64,000 bases of DNA. Origin: CAZUVM01 sp964623885 (GTDB taxonomy: Bacteria; Verrucomicrobiota; Verrucomicrobiia; Limisphaerales; UBA8199). Numbering within the stretch: position 1 is the stretch's first letter; every line of letters starts with the position of its first letter. The DNA lies in contig CAZUVM010000080.1 in assembly GCA_964623885.1 (NCBI GenBank), positions 8,880-72,879 on the forward strand, given 5' to 3'. Under the pieces are notes generated by a model. That model was given only the letters and a program-made list of their open reading frames with translations, was not told the origin of the DNA and did not search any database. The translations under genes were made by a program, and so were the position numbers. Positions 51,003 to 59,672 of this stretch are shown here, piece after piece.

Positions 51003-52319
51003 TCACGCGAGGAGACCACGCGCAACTTCCCCATCCTTGACGATTTTCACCGGCCGTGTGCCGGCCAGCAGAGTTTTCTCAAAATCAATCCCGAGCAGGT
51101 GATAGATCGTGGCGGCGTAGTCAGGCACCATCAACGGATCGTTATCGGGCTCGGTCCCGGTCGGATCGGTCGCGCCGTGGACGTAGCCCGTTTTCATTCC
51201 ACCGCCGGCCATAACAATGCTGAACACTTTCGGATAGTGGTCGCGGCCTGCTGTGCCGTTGACCTTGGGCGTGCGGCCGAATTCCGTAGTCACCAGCACC
51301 AGGGTTGAATCCAGCATGCCACGTTGGTCCAGGTCGCGGATCAAAGCCGCAAACGCCTGATCAAATGCCGGCATCTGAGTGGTGACGCCGTTGCGGATGT
51401 TATCGTGATGATCCCATCCGCCATAGGTCATCGAAACAAACCGCACGCCGGCTTCGACCAAGCGGCGCGCCAGCAGCATCCGTTGCCCGGCCGCGTTCCG
51501 CCCATATTCATCTCGCAGTTTGTCTTTCTCCTGCTTCAAATCAAAGGCCGCTCGCGCTTTATCCGAGCTCATCATTGCGTAAGCGCGCTGGTAAAACGAA
51601 TCCATCCCGGCCAGTGCGTCGGAACTTTCCAAACCGCTGAAATGGGCATCGACCACAGCTCGCATTTCGCGCCGCTCGGCGAAGCGCTGTTCATCGACAC
51701 CGCTGGGCAGGTTCAAGTCACGGACTTTGAATCCCCCATTGGCCGGGTCCGCTCCCAGGCTGAACGGCCCATAGGCGGAGCCGAGAAAGCCGGTTCCGGC
51801 AAAACTGTTTGGCTGCGTCGGGACGCACACGTAAGGGGGGAGATTGTTCCGCGCGCCCAGTTCGTGAGAAACGATGCTGCCAATGCTGGGGTATTGCACC
51901 GCCGGGCTCGGCCGCCAGCCAGTGAACATATTGTGGGTGCCCCGGTCGTGGTCCGCTTCGCCATGCGTCATCGATCGCACCACGCACAATTTGTCGGCTA
52001 CGTCCGCAGTGTGCTTGAGCGCCTCGGAGAAGTAGATTCCGTCGAGCTTGGTTTTAATCGCGCCCAGCGGGCCGCGATATTCGATCGGCGCCAGGAGCTT
52101 TGGATCGAAAGATTCCTGCGCGGCGATGCCGCCCGGGAGAAAGATATTAATAACTGATTGCGCACGGGCTGCAGTGCCGGCCGACTGAGCCTGCAGTTTG
52201 AAAAGATTGCCCAGGGTCAGCCCGACGCTGCCGACCAGGCCCACAAACAGGAATTCGCGGCGGTTGGGTTTCCAGATGTGTTCGGGGCTGTTGCAGAAAG
52301 AACAGGTGACATCTTCCAT
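51003..52319 (-). CDS. DUF1501 protein, Tat-type signal
   Basis: 438 residues. The N-terminus has 'CSFCNSPEHIWK' and then a twin-arginine signal, R20-R21-E-F-L plus a weak hydrophobic core ('FVGLVGSVGLTLGNLF'). The body has the DUF1501 (sulfatase/alkaline-phosphatase-like) pattern: 'INIFLPGGIAAQESFDPK', 'VRSMTHGEADHDRGTHNMFT', 'GVRFVSMTYGGWDHHDNI', 'LVLVTTEFGRTPKVNGTAGR' and 'DHYPKVFSIVMAGGGMKTG'. DUF1501 and DUF1549/DUF1553 proteins are a recurring pair in Planctomycetota and Verrucomicrobiota; the reaction is unknown. It heads the leftward four-gene operon ending at 43799. Confidence 0.92.
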   Translation of the reverse strand: MEDVTCSFCNSPEHIWKPNRREFLFVGLVGSVGLTLGNLFKLQAQSAGTAARAQSVINIFLPGGIAAQESFDPKLLAPIEYRGPLGAIKTKLDGIYFSEALKHTADVADKLCVVRSMTHGEADHDRGTHNMFTGWRPSPAVQYPSIGSIVSHELGARNNLPPYVCVPTQPNSFAGTGFLGSAYGPFSLGADPANGGFKVRDLNLPSGVDEQRFAERREMRAVVDAHFSGLESSDALAGMDSFYQRAYAMMSSDKARAAFDLKQEKDKLRDEYGRNAAGQRMLLARRLVEAGVRFVSMTYGGWDHHDNIRNGVTTQMPAFDQAFAALIRDLDQRGMLDSTLVLVTTEFGRTPKVNGTAGRDHYPKVFSIVMAGGGMKTGYVHGATDPTGTEPDNDPLMVPDYAATIYHLLGIDFEKTLLAGTRPVKIVKDGEVARGLLA

Positions 52320-52503
52320 AAAACACTCGCGGGTCAGAGATTTACAACAACTAGTATACCAATCCCACGTCGCATGGGGAAATCAAATAGGTTTTCTACT
52401 GATGACGGTTATCAGATGCTTTTATTCAAAGGAAAATGCAAGTTGTTTCGGCCGAACGCGCTGTTTACCTTCTCGGCAATTGCCGGCAAATTCGCCCGGC
52501 TGG

Positions 52504-53871
52504 ATGACACCAACGCTTTTGATTGTAGATGACGAAAAGCCTCAGCGCGAAGGGCTGCGGGCCGCGCTCGAGGACCGCTACGACGTTTACCTGGCGGAGG
52601 ATGCCAAATCGGCGATGCAATTGCTCGAGCAGGAGTCCTTTGACGTGTTGCTGACCGATTTTCGGCTACCGTCCGAGGACGGGATGAAACTCATTGACCG
52701 GGCCAAATCGCTGCCCAAACCGCCCATTTGCATCCTGATGACGGCTTACGGCTCGGAAGAGCTGGCGGTCGAGGCGATGAAACACGGGGCCGACGACTAC
52801 ATTCCGAAGGCGCGTTTGCAGATCGATGAATTGGAGATGCGGATTGCGAATGCGCTGCGCAAACAACATCTCGAAACTGAAAACGTTTCCTTGCGCCAAC
52901 AACTGGATTCGCGGTTCGGCATGAAGAACCTGATCGGCGAATCGCCTGCCATGCGCGAGGTAATTGATCTGGTCCAGCAGGTGGCGCCCACCCGAGTCAC
53001 CGTGCTCCTTGAGGGCGAGAGCGGGACCGGCAAGGAACTCATCGCCAAAACGATCCACCAACTCAGTCCGCGTGCCCGACAGCCGATGGTTACGGTTCAT
53101 TGCGCCGCGCTCGCCCCGACGTTGCTGGAAAGCGAACTGTTTGGGCATGAGAAGGGAGCTTTCACCGGCGCCCATGAACGGCGCATTGGCCGGTTCGAGC
53201 AAGCTCAGGGCGGAACCTTGTTCCTCGATGAGATTGGGGAGATCGACGCCGGCCTCCAAGTCAAACTCCTACGGTTTCTGGGAGAGCGGACCTTCGAGCG
53301 CGTGGGGTCCAACAAAACATTGGAAGCGGATGTGCGGCTAATCGCCGCCACCAACAAGAATCTCGAAGAACAGGTCAAGGCGGGCGCTTTCCGCGAAGAC
53401 CTGTTTTTTCGGTTGCGCGTCATGGAAATCTGGTTGCCACCATTGCGCGAGCGCGTTGAGGACATCCCGCTCCTGGCCGAGTCATTCCTGCGCGAATTTG
53501 CGAAGGAAAATGATAAATCGGTCACGGGCATGACAGCCGACGCGCTCCAATCGCTGCTGCGTTATTCCTGGCCGGGAAACGTGCGCGAGCTGCGCACTGC
53601 CATTGAACGAGGAGTCGTGCTGACTCGCGGAGATAAGATCACCGCGCGCGACCTGCCACCGGCGGTACGCCAGGAATCGACGACGCCATCGTCGCACTCT
53701 GCGCAGAATACTGCGACGAAAAGTCTGAATCTGAAAGAGTCGGAGAAGGAGCACATCATCCGCGCCTTGAAAGAGTCGGGCGGAAACCGCACACTCGCCG
53801 CCAATAAACTGGGAATGAGCCGCCGCAATCTCCATCGCAAACTCCACGAGTATCATCTCGAAGGTTTCTAA
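52504..53871 (+). CDS. Sigma-54-dependent response regulator (NtrC family)
   Basis: 455 residues from the ATG at 52504 (MTPTLLIVDDEK), the standard receiver start; the upstream frame is not part of the gene. Receiver domain: D9-D10, phosphoacceptor D52 ('LLTDFRLPSEDG'), T80 and K102. AAA+ domain: Walker A 'GESGTGKE', the sigma-54 contact loop 'GAFTGA', Walker B 'GGTLFLDEIGE' and 'FFRLRVMEIWLPPLRER'. The Fis-type helix-turn-helix at the C-terminus reads 'GGNRTLAANKLGMSRRNLHR'. It activates sigma-54 promoters after phosphorylation by an unlinked kinase. The next gene starts 5 bases later, so the two are co-transcribed. It is divergent from the DUF1501 operon. Confidence 0.93.
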   Translation: MTPTLLIVDDEKPQREGLRAALEDRYDVYLAEDAKSAMQLLEQESFDVLLTDFRLPSEDGMKLIDRAKSLPKPPICILMTAYGSEELAVEAMKHGADDYIPKARLQIDELEMRIANALRKQHLETENVSLRQQLDSRFGMKNLIGESPAMREVIDLVQQVAPTRVTVLLEGESGTGKELIAKTIHQLSPRARQPMVTVHCAALAPTLLESELFGHEKGAFTGAHERRIGRFEQAQGGTLFLDEIGEIDAGLQVKLLRFLGERTFERVGSNKTLEADVRLIAATNKNLEEQVKAGAFREDLFFRLRVMEIWLPPLRERVEDIPLLAESFLREFAKENDKSVTGMTADALQSLLRYSWPGNVRELRTAIERGVVLTRGDKITARDLPPAVRQESTTPSSHSAQNTATKSLNLKESEKEHIIRALKESGGNRTLAANKLGMSRRNLHRKLHEYHLEGF

Positions 53872-53876
53872 GGCGC

Positions 53877-55820
53877 ATGCATAGCAGGAACAAATTGCAG
53901 AAGGCCATTCATCGGCTGGAAGTCGGAGGTGGCACCCGGTACGTGCAGATCGGATTCGCGGTACTGGCGCTTCTGCTGTTTGCGGTCTGTTATAATTGGC
54001 GCGCGTTCAGGAATATGTCGTGTCCGGAGGCGATGGACGCCGCGCAGGTCGCTCGCAACCTCGCTTCCGGCGACGGGTATACAACGTTGTTCATTCGGCC
54101 GCTAAGCGTTCATCTGCTCCAGTCCCAAGGCCAGGCGGCTGGCCAAAAATCGCTTGGGTTCGGTAATGCCGAAGCCGCCAGGCTCAACGGCATGCATCCC
54201 GATCTGGCCAATCCTCCGGCGTATCCGGTCGTGCTCGCGGGCCTGATGTGGACATTGGATAAAACTCGAATCTTTCCGTTTCATTATGCAATTCCGAGCA
54301 AGCCACAGCCGTTTTGGAGCAAGGACAACGGCTTCTGGCGCTACCAGCCCGACTTCCTCATCAGCGTTTTTAACCAGCTTTTATTTCTGGGCCTGGTCGT
54401 AGTCGTATATTTTCTCGCCCGTCAGCTTTTTGATCCGGGGGTCGCGCGTTTGTCCGCCTTTGTGCTGCTCGCAACCGAACTGTTTTGGCGATTCAGTGTG
54501 TCCGGGCTCTCGACCCTGCTGCTGCTGATTGTTTTCGCGGGGCTCGCCTGGTGCATTTTTCTGCTGGATCGCGAATCCCGTGAACCCAAGTTTGGCCGCT
54601 CTGTGATATTCGCCATCGCCGCTCTAGCAGGGCTGCTCGTGGGAATCGGTGGTCTGACGCGGTATGCGTTTCTTTGGCTCATTATACCGTTACTGACGTT
54701 CGTCGTTGTGTTCACGGGTCTCAAGCGATTGACTCTAGCGCTGATAACTTTGTTGGCCTTTGCGGCAGTAGTGACGCCCTGGTTGATCCGAAACTATCGG
54801 CTTAGCGGCACGCCCTTTGGCACGGCGAGCTATACAATGATTGAAGGGACTGCGTTCTTTCCCGAGTACAAGCTTCAACGCTCCTTAAATCCCGACCTGT
54901 CTCAGGTGTATATACCGGGCGTTTTTTGGCGAAAGCTCACAACGAATGCCCGTCTGGTCGTGCAAAACGATTTGCCCAAGCTCGGCGGCAACTGGATTTC
55001 TGCGTTTTTTCTCGCAGGTTTGCTCATTGGATTTCGCAACCTCGCGGTGCGACGCCTGCGTTATTTTTTGATTGGTTGCATTGTGGTGCTCGCCATCGTG
55101 CAGGCCCTCGGGAGGACACAACTCTCTGAGGATTCACCTGAAATCAACTCCGAGAACCTGCTCATTCTGGTTGCTCCGCTTGTAATCGTTTATGGCGTGA
55201 GCCTTTTTTACCTGCTCCTCGAGCAGGTGGCGCTCCCGTTTCGTGAGGCGCGCTACATCGCCATTGGCGTTTTTGTCGGTGTGGCTTGTCTGCCTTTGAT
55301 TCTTACCTTTGTCGGGCCCCGTGCCGTGCCGATCAACTTTCCGCCGTATTATCCGCCTTCGATTCAAACCTCCGCCGCTTACATCAAAGGCGTGAGCGGG
55401 AAACAGGATGCCAAAGGAAATCAGCAGACCGATCCCGGCGAACTCATGATGAGCGATATTCCCTGGGCCGTTGCGTGGTACGGTTACTCCCAGTGCGTCT
55501 GGCTGACTCTCAATCCGCAAAACGATTTCTTCGCCATAAACGATTACGACAAACCGATTCAAGCAATCTATTTAACGCCATTGACTGTCGATAAGTTATC
55601 TTTCATTGACTGGGGTCTCATAATGGCGAACGCGCAAAGCGTATTCTTAGAACCATCAACGCAGGATAGAATCGGCGAGATGGTAAACACAGGCAGCATT
55701 AAGCCGCTTGAAGTTAGCTTTAGTCGCCCCCCATTGCCGCTTCATAATTGGCAATGGATGAGTTGGCGTGAAAGAATCTTCCTCCTCACCGCCCGCCCCC
55801 ACTGGGCCAAAGAAGATTAG
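53877..55820 (+). CDS. Multi-pass membrane protein, PMT/glycosyltransferase-like
   Basis: 647 residues with about ten membrane segments (first at 24-43, 'IGFAVLALLLFAVCYNW'). A large loop after the first segment contains 'PEAMDAAQVARNLASGDGYT' and 'HPDLANPPAYPVVLAGLMW', the layout of dolichyl-phosphate-mannose-type glycosyltransferases (GT39/GT83-like), in which acidic residues in loop 1 are catalytic. The C-terminal part is soluble ('IMANAQSVFLEPSTQDR'). No exact family can be fixed. It is 5 bases after the sigma-54 regulator gene, so expression is probably linked to it or controlled by it. Inferred role: transfer of sugars from a lipid carrier to envelope components. Confidence 0.7.
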   Translation: MHSRNKLQKAIHRLEVGGGTRYVQIGFAVLALLLFAVCYNWRAFRNMSCPEAMDAAQVARNLASGDGYTTLFIRPLSVHLLQSQGQAAGQKSLGFGNAEAARLNGMHPDLANPPAYPVVLAGLMWTLDKTRIFPFHYAIPSKPQPFWSKDNGFWRYQPDFLISVFNQLLFLGLVVVVYFLARQLFDPGVARLSAFVLLATELFWRFSVSGLSTLLLLIVFAGLAWCIFLLDRESREPKFGRSVIFAIAALAGLLVGIGGLTRYAFLWLIIPLLTFVVVFTGLKRLTLALITLLAFAAVVTPWLIRNYRLSGTPFGTASYTMIEGTAFFPEYKLQRSLNPDLSQVYIPGVFWRKLTTNARLVVQNDLPKLGGNWISAFFLAGLLIGFRNLAVRRLRYFLIGCIVVLAIVQALGRTQLSEDSPEINSENLLILVAPLVIVYGVSLFYLLLEQVALPFREARYIAIGVFVGVACLPLILTFVGPRAVPINFPPYYPPSIQTSAAYIKGVSGKQDAKGNQQTDPGELMMSDIPWAVAWYGYSQCVWLTLNPQNDFFAINDYDKPIQAIYLTPLTVDKLSFIDWGLIMANAQSVFLEPSTQDRIGEMVNTGSIKPLEVSFSRPPLPLHNWQWMSWRERIFLLTARPHWAKED

Positions 55821-56065
55821 CCCTTTACAAAGGCGTCCTCGCATCCCTGACGGTTTGTCACTCCGCACCTGATATGGGGCTCATCATTCCCGCTTTTCGA
55901 TACAAAATCTATGCTAATTATATAGTATGTCAAAAAAAGTTTATCAAATGCCAATCCACGCACAGCGCGACATGCCCGGGCAACTTAATTTAAGTCCGGG
56001 ACTGGATGTGATCTCCGGCACACGAACGGTGGTGCGGGGCCGCGCCAGACCCTGCTGGAATTATG
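55821..56065 (+). promoter_or_regulatory. Leader region of the hox operon with a dyad
   Basis: Upstream of hoxE the sequence turns AT-rich ('ctatgctaattatatagtat', 55908-55927), with a possible -10 hexamer TATAGT at 55921-55926; no convincing -35 at normal spacing was found. At 55975-56000 an interrupted dyad CCCGG-gca-ACTTAA-t-TTAAGT-CCGGG occurs, about 65 bases before the hoxE ATG, and could be a protein-binding site or an RNA hairpin. A sigma-54-type promoter was not recognised. Confidence 0.35.
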
Positions 56066-56596
56066 ATGGCAACGCTTGCAACGAAGAAAACCAACCGGCT
56101 GCCGCGCATTCTCGAGCATGCCAGCGGCGACAAGCGCTTCAAAATCCTCGAAGCGCACATGAAGAAACATCAGTTCAAACAGGATGCGCTCATCGAGGTG
56201 CTCCACAAGGCCCAGGAATTGTTCGGCTACCTCGAAGACGATCTGCTGTTGTTCATCGCCTATAAATTGAAGCTGCCCGCCAGCCGCGTCTACGGCGTCG
56301 CCACCTTCTATCATTTTTTTACTCTCAAGCCCAAAGGCCAGCATACCTGCGTCGTATGCATGGGCACCGCTTGTTATGTGAAAGGCGCCGACAAGGTGCT
56401 CGCCGCCGTCGAGGAGATGGCACGGATCAAAGCCGGTGAAACCACTCCCGATAACCAGCTCTCCCTGCTGACGGCGCGCTGCATCGGCGCTTGTGGCATC
56501 GCGCCGGCTGTTGTTTATGACGGCACGGTAACCCCGCGACAAACCTCGGCTTCGGCGCTCGAACATGTGAAAGGATGGCTCGACCATGGTCATTGA
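56066..56596 (+). CDS. hoxE: Bidirectional [NiFe] hydrogenase, diaphorase subunit HoxE
   Basis: 176 residues from the ATG at 56066; the ATG one codon upstream is an equivalent choice. HoxE is the NuoE-like [2Fe-2S] subunit that joins the HoxFU diaphorase. The cluster ligands are C98-x4-C103 ('VVCMGTACYVKG') and C139-x3-C143 ('ARCIGACGIAP'), the thioredoxin-like arrangement of the NuoE family. The N-terminal helix bundle 'ALIEVLHKAQELFGYLEDDL' is typical. The last codons overlap the start of hoxF by 11 bases. It is first in the order hoxE-F-U-Y-H-protease. Confidence 0.93.
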   Translation: MATLATKKTNRLPRILEHASGDKRFKILEAHMKKHQFKQDALIEVLHKAQELFGYLEDDLLLFIAYKLKLPASRVYGVATFYHFFTLKPKGQHTCVVCMGTACYVKGADKVLAAVEEMARIKAGETTPDNQLSLLTARCIGACGIAPAVVYDGTVTPRQTSASALEHVKGWLDHGH

Positions 56597-58328
56597 TGAT
56601 CTGATTGAAATAGCCGAAAAAGAGCGAGCTTCGCGCAAGCGCTACACTATCCGCTGCTGCCTGGCGGCGGGATGTATGTCGTCCAATTCCAAGGGCGTTA
56701 AAGAGGCGCTGGAAAAAGCGGTCAAGGACGCGGGTCTTGAGCCGCAGGTTGAAGTCCGCGGCGTCGGCTGCATGAAGCTTTGTTGCCAGGGCCCCTTGGT
56801 CCAGATCGATACCGCGGCTGAGTCCGCGAATGCTGACGCCGGCCATCCGGCAGTAGCCGCACCAGCTCAACCTGCCACTTGCGTTCAAATCCACGGCCTC
56901 ACCCAGGGACCGCTTTATCAAAAGGTCACACCAGAAGATGCTGTTGGCCTCATCGCCACGCTCAAAGGCGGGCAAACCGCCGCCCAACTAGGCGACCCAA
57001 CTCATCCCTTTTTCAAAGAACAGCTCGCAATCGTGCTCGCCAATAGCGGGTACGTGGATCCTGAGCGGATCGAATCCTACATCGCGGCGGAAGGTTACCA
57101 GGCGCTGCACGATGTGCTCCGCGAAATGACGCCCAAAGAGGTCGTCGAAAGCATGATCAAAAGCGGCCTGCGCGGACGTGGCGGCGCCGGTTACCCTACC
57201 GGCCTCAAATGGGCCACGGTGGCAAAAACGGCCAGCCAACAAAAATATGTAATCTGCAATGCCGACGAAGGTGATCCCGGCGCCTTCATGGATCGCAGCG
57301 TGCTGGAGAGCGATCCGCATAGTGTACTGGAAGGTATGGCCATAGCCGCATATGCGGTCGGTGCCAGCCAGGGATTTATTTACGTGCGCGCGGAATACCC
57401 TCTGGCCATTTCCCGGCTCCAAACGGCGATCAAGCAAGCGAAGCAATATGGGTTGCTTGGCAGCGGCATCTTCGAATCGCCGTTCAATTTCAACGTCGAT
57501 CTCCGGATTGGAGCCGGCGCATTCGTCTGCGGGGAAGAGACTGCGCTGATGGCCTCAGTGGAAGGCAAACGAGGCACGCCGCGGCCACGACCGCCCTTCC
57601 CGGCCGAAAGCGGTCTCTACAATTCGCCAACGCTGATTAATAACGTCGAAACCTTCGCCAATGTCCCACCAATAATCCGCAAAGGCGCAGACTGGTTTGC
57701 GAGCATTGGCACGGAGAAGAGCAAAGGCACCAAAGTGTTTGCTCTCGCCGGCAAGATCACCAATACCGGCCTGATCGAAGTCCCGATGGGCACGCCCTTG
57801 CGCAAGATCGTCGAGCAGATGGGCGGTGGCGCCCCCGACGGCGGCCAAATCAAAGCTGTCCAAACCGGTGGGCCGTCCGGCGGCTGCATCCCGGCCGAGG
57901 CACTGGATACGCCCGTCGATTACGATTCTCTTAACAAGCTCGGCTCAATCATGGGCTCCGGCGGTATGATTGTCATGGACCAGACCACCCGCATGGTCGA
58001 TGTGGCCCGGTTCTTCATGGAATTCTGCATGGACGAGTCCTGCGGCAAATGCGTTCCCTGCCGCGCCGGTACAGTGCAGATGCACCGGCTTCTCAATAAA
58101 ATCCTTGCCCGCCAGGCCACCGCCCGCGATTTGCAGAAGCTTGAAGAACTGTGCGACCTGGTCAGGAACACGAGCCTCTGCGGCCTCGGTCAAACTGCGC
58201 CCAACCCGGTATTGAGCACGCTGCGATTCTTCCGCAACGAGTATACCGAGTTGCTCATCCCGGATCTATTCGGACCGAATGGCTACGGTCACAAACCGGC
58301 TGTACCCGAGGTAGCCAAAGTCGCTTAA
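56586..58328 (+). CDS. hoxF: Bidirectional [NiFe] hydrogenase, diaphorase subunit HoxF
   Basis: 580 residues. HoxF binds FMN and NAD and passes electrons between NAD(H) and the iron-sulfur clusters. An N-terminal thioredoxin-like [2Fe-2S] segment has 'RCCLAAGCMSSNSKGV' and 'GVGCMKLCCQGP'. The NuoF-like core has 'GRGGAGYPTGLKWATV' (NAD/FMN loop), 'CNADEGDPGAFMDR' and a [4Fe-4S] site in 'DESCGKCVPCRAGT' with a fourth Cys near the end in 'TSLCGLGQTAPNP'. Length and domain order fit HoxF rather than plain NuoF. The gene overlaps hoxE by 11 bases and is followed by hoxU after 16 bases. Confidence 0.95.
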   Translation: MVIDDLIEIAEKERASRKRYTIRCCLAAGCMSSNSKGVKEALEKAVKDAGLEPQVEVRGVGCMKLCCQGPLVQIDTAAESANADAGHPAVAAPAQPATCVQIHGLTQGPLYQKVTPEDAVGLIATLKGGQTAAQLGDPTHPFFKEQLAIVLANSGYVDPERIESYIAAEGYQALHDVLREMTPKEVVESMIKSGLRGRGGAGYPTGLKWATVAKTASQQKYVICNADEGDPGAFMDRSVLESDPHSVLEGMAIAAYAVGASQGFIYVRAEYPLAISRLQTAIKQAKQYGLLGSGIFESPFNFNVDLRIGAGAFVCGEETALMASVEGKRGTPRPRPPFPAESGLYNSPTLINNVETFANVPPIIRKGADWFASIGTEKSKGTKVFALAGKITNTGLIEVPMGTPLRKIVEQMGGGAPDGGQIKAVQTGGPSGGCIPAEALDTPVDYDSLNKLGSIMGSGGMIVMDQTTRMVDVARFFMEFCMDESCGKCVPCRAGTVQMHRLLNKILARQATARDLQKLEELCDLVRNTSLCGLGQTAPNPVLSTLRFFRNEYTELLIPDLFGPNGYGHKPAVPEVAKVA

Positions 58329-58344
58329 ATCACCTTAGTCCTAT

Positions 58345-59064
58345 ATGGCAGCCAAAACCCTAACGATCGACGGCAAACACGTCAGCGCCGACGAAACGGC
58401 CACCATTCTCGAAGCCGCCACGGATGCGGGCATCACCATCCCCACTTTGTGCCACCTCGACGGCGTGTATGATCTCGGCGCGTGCCGGCTGTGCCTGGTT
58501 GAAGTGACCGGAGTGGCGAAACTCCTGCCGGCCTGCACCACCAGGGTTGCTGAAGGCATGGAGATCAAAACCGACAGCGAGCGGTTACGCAAGTACCGCC
58601 GCCTGACACTTGAATTGCTCCTGGCCGAGCGCAACCACACCTGCGCGGTTTGCGTCGCCAACGCCCATTGCGAACTGCAAACCCTGGCATACAACCAGGG
58701 CATCGAGCATGTCCGTTACGATTACAATTTCCCTAAATGGGAAGTGGATAATACCCATGCGCTTTTTGGCATGGACCATAATCGTTGCATTCTTTGCGGG
58801 CGCTGTGTCCGTGTGTGCTGGCATATCGAAGGGGCCGGCACCAAAAATGTCTCCGGTCGTGGCGCCCGTGCCCGTATCATCACTGATTTGAGCCAGCCCT
58901 GGGGCTCGTCCGAAACCTGCACCAAGTGCGGCAAGTGCGTCATGAGCTGCCCCACCGGCGCGCTCTTTTATAAAGGCGCCACCGTTTCCGAGATGGAACG
59001 CGACCGCTCCAAACTCGAATTCATTGTCACGGCCCGGGAGAAAAAGCAGTGGGTTTCTGATTAA
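58345..59064 (+). CDS. hoxU: Bidirectional [NiFe] hydrogenase, diaphorase subunit HoxU
   Basis: 239 residues, like the N-terminal part of NuoG. An N-terminal plant-type [2Fe-2S] domain has C36, C47, C50 and C64. A His-Cys3 [4Fe-4S] site follows in 'RNHTCAVCVANAHCEL'. Two [4Fe-4S] ferredoxin motifs come after it, 'CILCGRCVRVCWHIEG' and 'CTKCGKCVMSCPTGALF'. HoxU carries electrons from the diaphorase to the hydrogenase module. Spacing to hoxF and hoxY (16 and 31 bases) is that of one transcript. All cluster ligands expected for the family can be seen. Confidence 0.95.
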   Translation: MAAKTLTIDGKHVSADETATILEAATDAGITIPTLCHLDGVYDLGACRLCLVEVTGVAKLLPACTTRVAEGMEIKTDSERLRKYRRLTLELLLAERNHTCAVCVANAHCELQTLAYNQGIEHVRYDYNFPKWEVDNTHALFGMDHNRCILCGRCVRVCWHIEGAGTKNVSGRGARARIITDLSQPWGSSETCTKCGKCVMSCPTGALFYKGATVSEMERDRSKLEFIVTAREKKQWVSD

Positions 59065-59095
59065 CCAGACTTCACTAGACTTCGCATTTTGATTT

Positions 59096-59665
59096 ATGCC
59101 AACGACTCCTCCAACCACCTCTCGTCTTAGAGTTGCCACCGTCTGGCTTGGCGGTTGTTCCGGATGCCATATGAGTTTCCTCGACCTCGACGAGTTCCTG
59201 CTCGAATTGGCGGGACAGATCGAGCTTGTTTATAGCCCGGTAGTAGACGTCAAAGAATACCCGGAGCAAGTCGACCTTTGTCTAGTCGAAGGCGCGGTGT
59301 GCAATGAAGATAACCTGGAAATCCTTCACAAGATCCGCAAGAACACGAAACTGCTGGTTTCGTTTGGCGATTGCGCGGTGACGGCCAACGTTCCTGCCAT
59401 CCGCAACCAACTGGGTCTGACGAACGCCGAAAGCGTCCTGCAGCGCGCCTACTGCGAGGGCGCCCAAACGAATCCCTCCGTACCACGCGAACCCGGGATT
59501 GTTCCTGCTCTGCTGGAGCGTGTCCAACCCGTACACGAGGTGGTGCACGTCGACTATTATCTGCCTGGCTGTCCGCCACCGGCCGAACGCATCAAAGCGC
59601 TGCTCGCTCCCTTGCTGAGCGGGGCTACGCCTGAACTCCACGGCCAGCAGCTCAAATTTGGATAA
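59096..59665 (+). CDS. hoxY: Bidirectional [NiFe] hydrogenase, small subunit HoxY
   Basis: 189 residues, the short small-subunit form of group 3d hydrogenases with only the proximal [4Fe-4S] cluster. Ligands: C21 and C24 in 'LGGCSGCHMSFLDL', C93 in 'SFGDCAVTANVPAIRN' and C159 in 'YYLPGCPPPAERI'. There is no Tat signal, as expected for a cytoplasmic enzyme. The first residues ('MPTTPPTTSR') are poorly conserved but the ATG is the only good start. It pairs with HoxH encoded 7 bases downstream. Confidence 0.95.
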   Translation: MPTTPPTTSRLRVATVWLGGCSGCHMSFLDLDEFLLELAGQIELVYSPVVDVKEYPEQVDLCLVEGAVCNEDNLEILHKIRKNTKLLVSFGDCAVTANVPAIRNQLGLTNAESVLQRAYCEGAQTNPSVPREPGIVPALLERVQPVHEVVHVDYYLPGCPPPAERIKALLAPLLSGATPELHGQQLKFG

Positions 59666-59672
59666 TCATCTT

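Noticed and set aside
55927..56265. Frame of 112 codons ahead of and overlapping hoxE
   Set aside because: It translates the leader and the dyad, then runs out of frame through hoxE; no protein-like pattern.
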